NCBI GenBank assembly: GCA_030068075.1
Contig: CM057837.1
Location: 26,213,089 to 26,277,088 of the forward strand
DNA length: 64,000 nucleotides
Direction of reading: 5' to 3'
Origin: Paguma larvata
Taxonomy: Eukaryota > Chordata > Mammalia > Carnivora > Viverridae
The notes below the pieces were generated by a model. That model did not search any database, was not told where the DNA came from, and worked only from the letters and a program-made list of their open reading frames with translations. Numbering within the stretch: position 1 is the stretch's first letter; every line of letters starts with the position of its first letter. The position numbers and the translations under genes are program-made. Shown in pieces: positions 12,138 to 23,290 of this stretch.

Positions 12138-12745
12138 ATGAATGTTCATAGAGCACTGGTGGGAATGCAAAATGCTACCGCTCCTTGGGAAACAGCTTGG
12201 AAGTTTCTTATAAAGTTAAACATAAACTTACCATATGACCCAGCGATCCCACTCCTAGATCCTTACCCCAGGGAAATAAAAACTTACATTCACACAAAAA
12301 GCTGTTCATGGACGTTTATAGCGGCTTTATTCATAATCGCCCAAAATTGGAAACAACCCAAACGTCCTTCAGCTGGGGAACAGATAAACAAACAATGGAA
12401 TAATGCTCAGAAATAAAAAGGGAACTGATATACATAGCAACACGGATGACTCCAAATGCATTATGCCGAGTGAAAGAAGACAGCCTCGGAAGGCTACATT
12501 CTGTGTGATTCCATGTACGTGACATTCTTATAAAGACAAGACGTAGGGGCAGAAAACAAATCAGTGGTTGCTGGGGGTGGGGAAGGAGGTGACTCGAAAG
12601 GAGTCTGGGGGAGTTTCGGTGCGTAATAAAAAATGCTCTTGACTGCAGTAGCAGTTACATGACTGCTTGTATTCGTCAACATGTGCAGAACCAGGCCCGT
12701 TAAAAGGGTGAATTTTACTGTATATAAATTACATTCTAATGGAAT
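12138..12745 (+). mobile_element. L1M LINE, 5'-truncated 3' end
   Basis: Covers the end of ORF2 and the 3' UTR: 'AAACTTACCATATGACCCAG', 'CACTCCTAGATCCTTACCCC', 'GGAAACAACCCAAACGTCCT', then 'GTGAATTTTACTGTATATAA'. The 92-codon frame at 12138-12416 is decayed ORF2. The element is dead. Confidence 0.85.
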
Positions 12746-14782
12746 AAGTGGGGGAATAAAGGACAACGAAGGCAACACTCTCGGCGAGGGCCCCAAACCC
12801 ACTCTGGGACCGGCTGTACCACAGCCCCTCTGCCGGGCGGCCCGGGCACCATGTACATAAAGACTCACATGCAAGTTGGTCAGACACCCCATCCCGTCCA
12901 CAGCATCCTTCCCAGGGAGCTCGGCCACTTTGTCCCACAGCTCTTGAGATATGACATCCTCCCAGGTTTACCAGTGCCTCCAGGGGCCTCGCGTCGGACC
13001 TCGGGGTCCGGGGGAGAGGACATTCTCCTTCCCATTTTAGAATCACTGCTTTTGCTTCTCCTTAGGCCCACTTGGAAAATGTGTCCAATAGAGCCAGTCT
13101 GTCAGGTTGAGAATGTTGACCAAAGTTTCCATTAGAGAAATCAGAAACGACTTCCAAACACTCACCAGAGAACCCAAGGAGACAGAAGGGGGGTGTGACT
13201 GGAGTTACTGTAAGTTCAGTTTCGTCTTCCTACAAAACAGGCCATTTGGCTGAGATGGGCCCTTCCCCCGACCGGAAACGCAAGATCTGTCAAGGCACTT
13301 AGAACTAAGAGGGCGCCATTGCGAGGGGATGGCCGCCAGCCCCAGCAGGCTCACATGGGGCTCATCCTCCCCAGCTGGGGTTTGGTTTGGTCTAAAGGCA
13401 AGAAACAGCGAGAGGAGGCGCGTCAGCCCCCGCGACGAAGGCATGATACGGTTCATTAGGTGTCATAGCATTCTGTGTTTTCTCCTTTTCCCCAGGGGAC
13501 TCCCAGAAATGGCCCCCAGGAGGATCTGAAAATGTGTGCCCTGCGCGATGGCACACACCCCACACAGGCACACACCCCTGGGGCAAAGAACCACCAAGAG
13601 CTTGAACGAAAAACACCCTCCAGGCCCTCTTCCCCCAGGCAGAGCTCCAGAAGCTGTATCCGGGAGATGCTGCATTTTTCCAGAATTGTGTCATTATTCA
13701 CGGAGAAGTTCACTCTCAGGTCTCGAATTCAGCCTAGAGCTGGGCTGGACTGCCCAGAGCCACAGTGAAGAAAGAGCTGGCCGCTCACACCATTTTTATG
13801 GTGAGCCATGACCTCCAAACGAGCTGGGTGTGTGCAGGGGATGGAGCCGGGGCTGCTGGTCCGGCCTTGGAGAGGCCACACCTCTGCCCTCCGTGCACAG
13901 CACGGCTGGGGCTCAGTCGACTGGGCACATACAATAGAGCAGCCGCATTGAGGACTCCGAGCTTCTGACGAAAAGGGACAGCAGGCTTAGCCCCCTTCTC
14001 CAAGCTCTCTCAAGGGCAGCAGGGTGCAGGGGGCTGGGGAGACGACTGAGCCTGGAGAAGCAGACATCAGTGACCTGAGGTGACTTATTTTCTGATGCAA
14101 GGCTAAACTTGAGATCATTCGTGGCTGCTCCGGTCCCCTGTGCTTTTCCTTGGAATCTAAGGATTCCATGAAGGACCGATGTAATCTCCCTATAGCTGAA
14201 CTCTGCTCCCGAGCTCGGAGGGTGCTGGGTGCTACAGACACCAGTGTGTCATCCCTGGGCTGCCGCCACTGAGCCAGAGGGACCTGGTAGCAGTAGTCCC
14301 TCACTGGTAGGTTAGGACAGCCAGGGCTTGGAGCCAGCCTACAGCAATGGAGAATGTCAAGGAAACACAGGCTAATATCCCCTAACCAGTATAGTACAGG
14401 GCTTTTGCAGTCAACACTGACCTAGACCCTTGCCCTCCACTGTCAGTCACTTTCTCTAAGAGCTCCTTGGGGACACTTGAGTTACTGGCCCCAGGGGAGG
14501 AGGATGACTTGCCTGAGAAATAAATCTGGGTAAGCTCCAAAGTTCAAACTTTCAATCATGACCTCATCTCTCAGTTTTCTCAGAAAAGAGACATGCTATG
14601 GGGTCTCCTCCAAGACCCCATAAACATAAGGCCAAAACCACCAAATGACCCTCAAGCCCCTCATCGACACTCCCCCCTCCCCCACTTAGGAATTCACAAC
14701 TAAAAGCAAGTCAGGAAGGTCACAATTCCATCTCTCAATAGTATCATCTTTACCTGTAAGAACAGAAATATAGAATGTTCTA
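12746..14782. other. No gene or repeat recognised
   Basis: About 2 kb of moderately GC-rich intronic DNA. Several frames of 70-140 codons overlap on both strands, without homology or a splice pattern. Confidence 0.4.
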
Positions 14783-14970
14783 GGGGCACCTGCGTGGCTC
14801 AGTCGGCGAAGCCTCCGACTTCAGCTCAGGTCATGATCTCGCGGTCTGTGCTGACAGCTCAGAGCCTGGAGCCTGTTACGTACGGATTCTGTGTCTCCCT
14901 CTCTCTCTGCCCCTCCCCCACTCATCCTCTGTCTCTCTCAAAATAATAAACATTAACAAAAAAAAATTTT
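14783..14970 (+). mobile_element. SINEC with internal deletion removing the B box
   Basis: The head is intact but the sequence jumps from 'GATCTCGCGGTC' straight to 'TGTGCTGACAGCTC', losing about 28 bp including the B box. The CT zone and A tail are present. Flanks 'AGAATGTTCTA' and 'AGAATGTCCTA' look like a TSD. Confidence 0.9.
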
Positions 14971-15785
14971 AAGAATGTCCTACAGAACAGGGGAAGGAGG
15001 CTTTATGGTCAAGATGAAGGCCAAAAGGAGGGCACTCTTTGCCCAGGGTCATGCTACTGCTCCAGGTAGAACTGAAACCATACTCGGGCCTCGAGTTCCT
15101 GGTCCAGCGACCTTCCCCTGCCTTGCCAGTGCAGCCCAGTGCACCAGCTCTCAGCGCTCTGGAGGTTAGAGGGGCCGCACGTCCCTGGGAGAAACATTTC
15201 TCCAGCCTCCCTACTTCCTGGACCTGGGAAAGGGCTGTACTTCTTTCTGCTCATTGAGAGCCAGCCAAGCCCCTCCTGGGAACTTCACCATATCTGCTCT
15301 TCAGGCTCCAAAAGGGGAAACAGCAGGACAGCTCTCGGCCTAAGGCAGGCCTGGGCTGCTGGCGGTCAGAGCACGGGGATCCCTCAGCTGCCCACGTCAC
15401 CGGGACCACAGGTTGGAGCTGCCAGGCTCCACTCAATGGCGACCTGATGTTTCCCTTCTGCATACCTGTCTCCAGAGAGTCCTCACACACCTGCTCCCGG
15501 CAGCACCAGCACCCCATGCAGACCGGCGCCCGCAGGAACCCACTGGGGAGAGTGCCTGCCGCGCCCCAAGTCGTATGCCTCATTTCCATTACCTGGGCCT
15601 GGGATGAGCTCGCTGTACCGATGTAGCAATATCTCCAGGCAGTGAGGGCGGGATGAGAAAAAGAAAATAAAGGTCCCTCGTGGGAGAGCCGAGGGTGGGA
15701 GATGCCCAGGACAAAGAAACAGGGTGCAAGTTCAAGACTACCAAGATCGAGGCCAGTAGCTGTCAATGCCGGCACACTGGGCAGT
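14971..15785. other. No gene recognised; faint MIR trace near 15020-15100
   Basis: The long minus-strand frame at 15251-15775 (174 codons) has no recognisable domains and is taken as chance. Confidence 0.4.
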
Positions 15786-15935
15786 GTCTGGAGACGGTTT
15801 TGGTTATCACGATGGCAGTGCTACTGGCACCGCCTGGCATCAAGGGACACTGTTAAACGCCTGTAATGCGCAGGACAGCCGTCATGGCCAAGGACTATCC
15901 GGCCACATATGTCAGTGGTGTCGAGGCTGACAAAT
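15786..15935 (+). mobile_element. MER5A (hAT-Charlie) fragment
   Basis: 'TGTCTGGAGACGGTTTTGGT', 'GCTACTGGCACCGCCTGGCA', 'GCGCAGGACAGCCGTCATGG' and 'TATCCGGCCACATATGTCAG' follow the MER5A consensus in order. Confidence 0.8.
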
Positions 15936-17009
15936 CCTGTTTCAGGCACATACCTGTGGGAAGAAGCTTTTTCCCTTTTATTTCCTTTCCCCCAGACCCT
16001 TTCATCAGTGCTCTATAAGACAGCAAGAAAATAACAGGGGAGTCTGACAATTACAACTTCAGATAAATGGTCACAGCCTGTGAGAATGGAAGCTTTGGCT
16101 TTTCATCTGTTACAATGACCGTTAGTAACTGGGCTGCAGAAAAGAAGGCTGACTTTTGGGAAAATAGCTCGGAGGAAAGAGGGGCTAAAGAGGAAGTTCT
16201 GAGTGTGTTCTTAAAAAGTTTAAGCATCAAAGAAAGGCCTCTGGGAGGACATAAACAACCAACTCGGGCTGCCTTCTTGATTAAATAAGAAGCACTCTTA
16301 CGGGGTCTTTTGCATATAATCTGCTTTTGGTTTTAATGTGGTTTTAATCGGGGAATCGTGGCTCTTTGTTCCTTCAGGAAATTCTGTCGAATGTTTCACA
16401 TTCCTCACAGAGAACCACTGTCTATGCGAGTTAAGGTCCCAAGTTCTAAATTCCGGGGTGAGCCACGTTTTGTTGCTGTTTCTTAATGTCAACGTGAGAA
16501 GAAAAAAAAAATGCGTGGGGAGGAAAGAATGCAAATGTTCGTCATCGAGAACACACACAAAACCAGAAACATCTCCCTCGCACACAAGGTCAAGAATACG
16601 TGGGGAAATCTGCCTCATGTTTTACAGACGTGCTAACGGGTCGTGAGAAATGGTGGGCCAAAGGCCCTTGACAGGAGCGCAGGGAGATGCCTAAAAATAG
16701 ACATCTCACCCAAAGGAGGGTTATCTGTTAGAACTACATCGTTCTCAGCACGACTGAGCAGCACAGACCCTGACATCGGAGCGTGAAGAACATAGACGTG
16801 CTATTACCGCGTCTCGTCCCTTAGAAGGGAAGGAGGTGAAGCCAGCTGCATCCAAGGCGCTCCTCCCTTCAAGGCTCCTTGCAAACTTTTCCCGTAGCTT
16901 GTGCCAGTTTCTGAGATGCTGACGTGGAAAGTGAGGAGAGAAGATACGGTGCACCGGGCATGTCCTCACCCCGTTCTGGAGGTAGGGGACTGCAGCAGAA
17001 AGTTGGGGG
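15936..17009. other. No gene or repeat recognised
   Basis: Nothing supported. Confidence 0.4.
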
Positions 17010-17200
17010 GGAGTCTCCTACAGCTGGGTTCAAACCCCATCTCCCATTGGCAGCTTTGGGATCAGAGCAAGTTATTTCATTTCCCTGAGCCCCCAGTTTC
17101 TTCGTCCGTGTCACAGAGGTGGCTGTGAAAACTAAAACTGAGAATTTGCAGGTGCAGGGTTGAGCACAAAAGAGGCCCGCACTCAGTAAACGGTGCGCAT
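17010..17200 (+). repeat. MIR SINE
   Basis: Sense MIR: 'GGGTTCAAACCCCATCTCCC', 'GAGCAAGTTATTTCATTTCC', 'CCCCAGTTTCTTCGTCCGTG' and 'CGCACTCAGTAAACGG'. Confidence 0.75.
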
Positions 17201-17539
17201 GTGCAGATTCGAGGAGACAGCTTCCCAGCACCGGCCACAGCCCACAGGCCGGGGCGCAGGGCTCTGAGGGGCAGGGTGGCCTCCGAAGAGAGCCCACCAG
17301 CCTCTTCCCAGACTCAGCTTTCCCATGTACTGCCTGAGCCTCTATATTCGGTACTGTCAGGAATGTGGGAAAGCAGAGACTCCATCCATGGGAGCAGACC
17401 TCGGCGTAGCACTCTGGAAGGCAATTAGGAAGCACTCATCAACACGCCCTTCACCATCCAGCCCATTTCTGGGCATCTGTGACACTTCCCCCTGTGTGCA
17501 CAGAGACTGGTGACAGTCACAACGAGGCACACCTAGTGA

Positions 17540-17755
17540 CCTACCTTTATTGGGCATTTAACAAGTTCCACGTATTTCACATGTAATTTATGCATGTACA
17601 TTTCCTCCAGGATACATCTAGCATAGGCCACACGTGGGATTTCTTTGATACATGTATTAAGTAACTTGGCTCTACAGCGTGGGTATCACTACTATTATCT
17701 CCATCTTACAGGAAAGGAAGTTGAGACGTGAAGAGATTAGTAACTTGCCCTAGGT
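17540..17755 (-). repeat. MIR SINE
   Basis: Antisense MIR: 'ACCTTTATTGGGCATTTAAC', 'ACTACTATTATCTCCATCTT', 'ACAGGAAAGGAAGTTGAGAC' and 'AGTAACTTGCCCTAGGTCA'. Middle part diverged or interrupted. Confidence 0.65.
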
Positions 17756-17757
17756 CA

Positions 17758-18065
17758 AGGGTCAGCAAATGTTTTCTCTAAAAGGCCAGATGGTAAATAT
17801 TTTAGGTGAGCCAGATGGCCTCTGTCACAACTGCTCGGCTCTGCTGTTGTAGCACGAAAACAACCCCAGACAATAGGTAAACAAATGAACACGGCCACGT
17901 TCCGACAAAACTTTACTTCTGTTGCATTTCGACACTGAATTTTGAATCTCATGTGATTTTCATGTATCAGGAAATCCTATTTATTGATTTTTTTTTAACC
18001 GTGTAAAAATAAAATCATTCTTGGCTTGCAGGCCATACAAAAAATGAGGAGGATGCATTTGGCTT
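17758..18065 (+). mobile_element. hAT-Charlie element (MER33-like)
   Basis: 'GGGTCAGCAAATGTTTTCTC', 'AGGCCAGATGGTAAATATTT', 'CAATAGGTAAACAAATGAAC' and 'ACAAAACTTTACTT' match the family whose ends read CAGGGGTCGGCAAAC. The family name is from memory. Confidence 0.65.
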
Positions 18066-18460
18066 GAGGACTGTCATTTCCCAGCCTCTGCCCTGGGTCG
18101 CTCCCCTGGTCGGTGAAGTCCCTGGTCACAGTCAGGCAGTCTAACTCCAGGAGAGCACACGCACGATCTCACGCTATCGTTACTTAACTTAAGAGCAAGA
18201 AGAAGGAGCAGGCAAGTGGCTTGATAAATTATGTGTTCATATTATGGGATGCTCTGTAAAAAAGCCATTACAAAGCCATTTGTCCACATACTGACCAGGG
18301 TCCGCTCTGGGCGTGCTAAGCGAAAAAAGCAAATTATGCATTAATATATTTATCATGACCCAGTGTGGGTAAATAAAACTAAGTATGTACATGTGTAATT
18401 ATACATACATACCCATGTGTTCATAGACACATACACAGCGAACAGAAGAAAAAGATCGAG
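18066..18460. other. No gene or repeat recognised
   Basis: AT-rich with short CATA and ATAC runs near 18400. Nothing else supported. Confidence 0.4.
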
Positions 18461-18665
18461 CGGCACCCGGGTGGCTCAGTCAAAGTGTCCAGCTTCGGCT
18501 CAGGTCATGATCTCACGGTTCGTGAGTTTGAGCCCCGCTGCAGGCTCTCTGCTCTCAGCACAGAGCCTGGAGCCTGCTTCAGATTCTGTGTCTCCCTCTC
18601 TCTCTCTCCCCCACTCTCTCTCTCTCTCTTTAATAAATTAAAAAAAAAAAACATTAAAAAAAACA
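18461..18665 (+). mobile_element. SINEC (felid Can-SINE)
   Basis: Complete element with a small deletion after 'GGTGGCTCAGTC' next to the A box. The B box reads GTTTGAGCCCC. Long CT zone and A-rich tail. No clear TSD. Confidence 0.9.
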
Positions 18666-18668
18666 AAA

Positions 18669-20149
18669 AGGAAGAGGAGGTATAAGCAGCCAGAGAGGAC
18701 GGTGGGGAGGCGGCGAGGTAGAATCCCCAAGTTTTCTATACGCTTCTCTATACGCAATCTGAAACTTTTGCATACCCAAATGCATCCTCCTCTTACTTAT
18801 ATAATAAAAGACAAAAACTGAGGTGCTAGTTACAAGGCCTCACTTGCCGATACTTTGAGCTCTCTGAGCAGTTTCCGTGTACCCGGTCTAATCCAAAGCT
18901 GGTTTGGATTAATTACGGCAGGACAGAGACATTATCTCTGGAGGGAAAAACAAATAAGCAAACAAAGGTGGCCTAAAGTACAGTAAATAAACACAGCTCT
19001 GTCTCTCTTTGACTATCAACAGGGATCTTTTTCATTGCACATGCGTCTACTCTAACCTTCTCTAGACACCATTGACCTTCAAACCAAGGATGTCAGTTGT
19101 AAACGAAGGCTTCAGGGTTTTCATCTGGTGTGTGATATTCCAGGCACAGCTTTCTTGCCTGCATAAACTTTAATTTACGAAGTTATTTTGGTTTGCTCCA
19201 TTGGCATGAGCGCCGCTGAAGGGGGAGTCGTGGACTGGGGAAATGAGCCTTCCCTCGGTGCCAATTTTTAAATCCAGCCTCCAGGTCATCTCATTTTTTT
19301 GGATGCTTCCCACAGTCACATTTTTTGTTTGTTTGTTTTACATGAAAGAGTACATTCCCTTTCCTCAAGCCAGGTTTACCATTTTCCATTGCTTTTTATT
19401 AAAAACGCATCTTAGTCAAATGGAATGTTCTCCGAGTTTCCGCCTCTCGTTGGCCTGGGTAAGACAGCCCTGGAGTGGATGACGCCTCGGGATGCTTACA
19501 GAGACCCTGCATTCCAGGCTGCCTCCGTGCGCCAAGGAATCACATCTGCAGAAAATGAGAGGGTCCGGAATCCCATCTCTGACCCCAGGACCCCAGACTC
19601 ATTCTCAGGTCTGGAGCAGACCCCAGTGGGTCCTTCTGTGCCCATTAAAACAGCAGCTGGCTGGAGCAGGGTCTGAAGATGCTAAAAGGCAAATCTGAGG
19701 AGACGGGCCTTCTTAGGTGACATTTCCCATCAGTACAGGGAGGGCCTTCTGTTAACCGAACAATGAATGTTTTCAATCCTAAACCACCCCTGGTCTGGAG
19801 GGCACAGGAGGGAGTTTTAAACTTCAGCTACGCGTGCCACGCTAACCCCAAATTCATGACATAATTGTATGCACTGCCCAAACCGGCGAGACAAAGCTAA
19901 CCTAGCCAGTGTTTGAACCCACCCATCTTGCTGTGGCATCTCGCTGCCGTATGTTCGCTGTGACCATGACTGACATCCTCAGGTGGTTAATTTGTGAAAG
20001 CACACTGCTTACCCCCTTGGACAGGGCAATTCTAATTCTTTGCTTTGCTTTTGTGATGGGATAAATGCTACGTTTTCAAATGCTACCAGCCATGTGAGGG
20101 ACAAAAAAATAAATTGTTAACAATACTCAGTTCATATATGTGTGTGCGA
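18669..20149. other. No gene or repeat recognised
   Basis: About 1.5 kb without SINE, LINE or MIR resemblance. It could hold conserved noncoding DNA; comparison with other mammals would be needed to tell. Confidence 0.4.
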
Positions 20150-21262
20150 TTTAAAAAAAAAAATAACATGAGATCTACCCTCTTAACAATTTTTTTTAAT
20201 ATTTATTTCTGAGAGAGACAGAGTGTGAGCAGGGGAGGGGCAGAGAGAGGGGGAGACACACAACCGTCAGCACAGAGCCCAACACGGGGCTTGAACTCAT
20301 GAACCGCGAGATCATGACCTGAGCCAAAGACGGGACACTTAACCAACGGAGCCATCCAGGCATCCCAACAATTTTTTTTAAGCGTACAACACAGACTGTT
20401 AAATAGGCACAGTGTTGCAGAGCTCTTTCTAGAACTTTTTCATCTTGCATAACTGAAACTTTAGACCAATTAAACAGCAACTTTTCATTTCCCTTTTCCT
20501 CCGAGCCCCTGCTGACAACCAGTCTTCTTTCTGTTTCTATGAATCTGACGGTTTTAGATTTCTCACATAAGTGGAATCATACACTGTTTACCCTGCTGTG
20601 ACTGGCTTATTTCACTTAGTATAATGCCTGCAAAATCTGTCCACGCTGTTGCATGTGGAAGGATTTTTTCCTTTTCTAAGGCTGAATAATATTCCACTGT
20701 ATGTACATATGACATTTTCTTAATCTGTTCCTCCTTCGAAGAACGTTTAGGCTGCTCCATCTGTTGGCTGTTGTGAATGACACCGCGAAGAACCTGGAAG
20801 TACAAATATCTCTTCGATATTTCAATTCTTTCGGACATATACCCAGAAGTAGGATTGCTGGATCATACGGTGATTCTATTTTTAATGTTTTGAAGAATGG
20901 TCACACTGTTTTCCGTGATGGCTGCACCATTTTACATTCCTACCAACAATGCATGAGGGTTCCAGTGTCTCCACGTTCTTGCCAACGCTGGTTATTTTTT
21001 GTTTTTGATAATGGCCAGGCTGACAGGTGTAAGGTGACATATCGCTGTGGTTTTATTTGCATCTCCCTGATGATGAGTGAAGGTGAACACCCTTCCATGT
21101 ACCTGTTGTCATTTGTCTGTTTTTCTTTGCAGAAATGTCTACTCGAGTCCTTTGCCTGTGTTTTAATCAGGTTATTTGGATTTTTGCTGTTGAGTTTTAG
21201 GAGTTCTTTCTATATTTTGGATACTAATTCCTTATCAGATATGTGGTTTGCAAATAAACAGA
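20150..21262 (-). mobile_element. L1M (L1MA/L1MB-like) 3' part, antisense, with a nested SINE
   Basis: Plus-strand phrases 'ATGAGATCTACCCTCTTAAC', 'AGCGTACAACACAGACTGTT', 'TGGCTTATTTCACTTAGTAT', 'GGCTGAATAATATTCCACTG', 'ATACCCAGAAGTAGGATTGC' and 'TTCTATATTTTGGATACTAA' follow the antisense L1M 3' UTR and ORF2 in order. The 208-codon plus frame at 20764-21390 is an antisense chance frame over this LINE. The same strand orientation as GRK5. Confidence 0.95.
20199..20366 (-). mobile_element. SINEC with internal deletion, inside the L1M
   Basis: T-rich start and a head ending 'GCCATCCAGGCATCCC'. About 28 bp between 'GGGGGAGACACA' and 'CAGCACAGAGCC' are missing compared with full copies. TSD-like AACAATTTTTTTTA flanks at 20185-20198 and AACAATTTTTTTA at 20367-20379. 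The split L1 consensus rejoins across it. Confidence 0.9.
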
Positions 21263-21327
21263 TTACTTTATTGCAGTGTCTTATGGCCTACTGGAATATA
21301 AATCTTTTGGACATTTGTATCAGGGGT

Positions 21328-21545
21328 CAACAAGATAATGCCTGTGGGCCAAATCTGGCCCAATGTCTGTTAAAAATAAAGTTTTGTTGACATACAGCCT
21401 CACCATTTGTTTAGGTATAGGCTAGGGCTCCTTTAAGCCTGAAACAATAGAGGTTAGTAATTGCACCAGAGACCACATGGCCCATAAAGCTAAAATGTTC
21501 ACTACTCACTCTTTATAGAAAAAGTTTGCTAAACCCTGGATTATT
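21328..21545 (-). mobile_element. hAT-Charlie element (MER33-like), antisense
   Basis: Starts 'CAGGGGTCAACAAGATAATG', includes 'GGGCCAAATCTGGCCCAATG', 'AAATAAAGTTTTGTTGACAT' and ends 'AGAAAAAGTTTGCTAAACCC'. Opposite orientation to the copy at 17758. Confidence 0.7.
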
Positions 21546-22137
21546 GGATCAAAGCTTAAAAGCATATGTCTATTTTGGCCCCAATCATAACATGACAGGA
21601 AGGACAATTCTGGGTCAGATTATTCTCATTTAAACACTATGATTTTTGTCACTGAAAACGATTTTAAGATCCAAGCTCCTACCACCCAGGCCTAGGAGTT
21701 ACTGTTAAGTCTTTGGTCCTCCCGGCAAGTGCCTTGTTCTTACACGGCTGAGGTGGACAATTGTGGCTTTCACTTACCTGGCACTCCTTCTCGACCGACT
21801 CGATCCGCGTCATCCCTGTCATCCTTCCCTCCCCCCAACTCCAGCTACCACACAGACAAGTGATATGGTGTCACCAAAAAGAGTCTTTCCCAGGCACTCC
21901 TGCCGCTTTTCCAAAAAGAGGCTCCCTTTGCACTCAGGTTGTTGAGAGAGGGGCTAGGAGATCTCTTGACCAGCCGAGAAGTAAACAGAAGAGAGACCGA
22001 CAGAGCTGAGAGACGGGGACAGAAAACCCCCAGGGGCGGTGTCTGAATCTCTGGATCCAGGAATCCCGGGGTACCCCTGGATTCCCAGACACGTCTGCAT
22101 TCCTGTCACTTACCACTGCAGGATTCCTAACTACTAT
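21546..22137. other. No gene or repeat recognised
   Basis: Nothing supported. Confidence 0.4.
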
Positions 22138-22142
22138 GATTG

Positions 22143-22637
22143 TGATCTTTTCATGTTGTACTCCTTGCATTGAAGAGTTTATGTATTATTTTTCATGTTT
22201 CTACATTGTCTTAATAATTTTCATCTTTAATGGGTACATGACCCAGGAGATGGGGCCAACTCCCACCTGGCCACCCAGCCTCCTGGCACCAGGGCAGAGC
22301 TCACTGGGTGCCTTAATACTGACTCAGCACACCTGTTGTGTGGCGGACACGAAGGAGTGCCACGATGCCACAGGGCAGCCCCTGTCACGCAGGAGACTGC
22401 CTCCAGTCAACCACGTACCCACCTAACCGACAAGCCCAGGCGTTGCCAGCCAGGCCCACCACTCATCTAGAGTACCTTCCTGATGAAGGACATTTAGCCG
22501 TGAAAGACCAAAGCCCCCTCTCTCCTCTCCTCGACCTCATCCCTCGCCGCCGAGACTCTGTGCTGTCAGGTTCCCGATCGGCAGTAAAACTTTTCCGCCT
22601 AGTGCTGAGTCGCTGGTCTCTTAATCTTTCTCTAACA
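22143..22637 (+). mobile_element. Candidate solo LTR of an endogenous retrovirus
   Basis: A 495-bp segment begins TGATC and ends CTAACA (TG...CA), with the 5-bp sequence GATTG directly on both sides (22138-22142 and 22638-22642). Near the end, 'GCAGTAAAACTTTTCCGCCT' followed by 'GTCGCTGGTCTCTTAATC' resembles a polyadenylation signal and U5 of a class I element. No internal retroviral genes are next to it. The family is not recognised. A chance 5-bp match remains possible. Confidence 0.45.
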
Positions 22638-22642
22638 GATTG

Positions 22643-23155
22643 TAAGTTACTTGTGTGATTTGCAGGCCGTTCCCTCAAGGAGACCAGTTCCAGATGAAGG
22701 CAGGTACGCTGTCTGCTCAAGCCATCCGATCAGCCCAGTGCCTGGGCGGGGAGCCGGGTTCAGTAGCTGTTGGCCGGGAGGGTGGGTGAACAGAGAAGTA
22801 TATCCTGTGTGCCAGCCACTGCGTCATTTTTCGCAATCACACATAACACTGCCTCCTTCTACACCTATGCCAGCTTCATCTCGGCAAAAGGTGTTCCCGG
22901 CAAGGTTTGTGGTTGGCAGCGTGGGACAGACTTTGAAGAAAGATACGTGTTAGGAAAAGCTGCTTGAACATTCTGGCAAAGCCTCGCTGAATTTGTCGGT
23001 GGCTGACAGGGCTGGGAAGAGAGTGCACTGAAGGCCATGTGTCACATGTCCCTGACGGGAAGGTGCTCGGTGTCGCTGCTGCCTCTGGCCCATAGGAAAC
23101 ACCAGTCCTTGTGACCACGCGAGGGCCACGGAGCCATCCTCTCGTGTTGGCGTGG
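22643..23155. other. No gene or repeat recognised
   Basis: Nothing supported. Confidence 0.4.
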
Positions 23156-23159
23156 CTTA

Positions 23160-23285
23160 TCCCAGCTCACTGACGCCTTCTGCTCTCCTCCATCCGCTTC
23201 TCACAGAAGCCCTGGGCATAGGTGGCGGTACCATCCCCACTTTACAGATGAGGACACTGAGGCTATTTGCTATAGGTCGCTCCCC
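23160..23285 (-). repeat. MIR fragment
   Basis: Antisense MIR core: 'ACCATCCCCACTTTACAGAT', 'GAGGACACTGAGGCTATTTG'. Confidence 0.65.
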
Positions 23286-23290
23286 CTAAG

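Noticed and set aside
20764..21390. 208-codon plus-strand frame
   Set aside because: Lies on the opposite strand of an old L1M; the coding direction of L1 there is minus.
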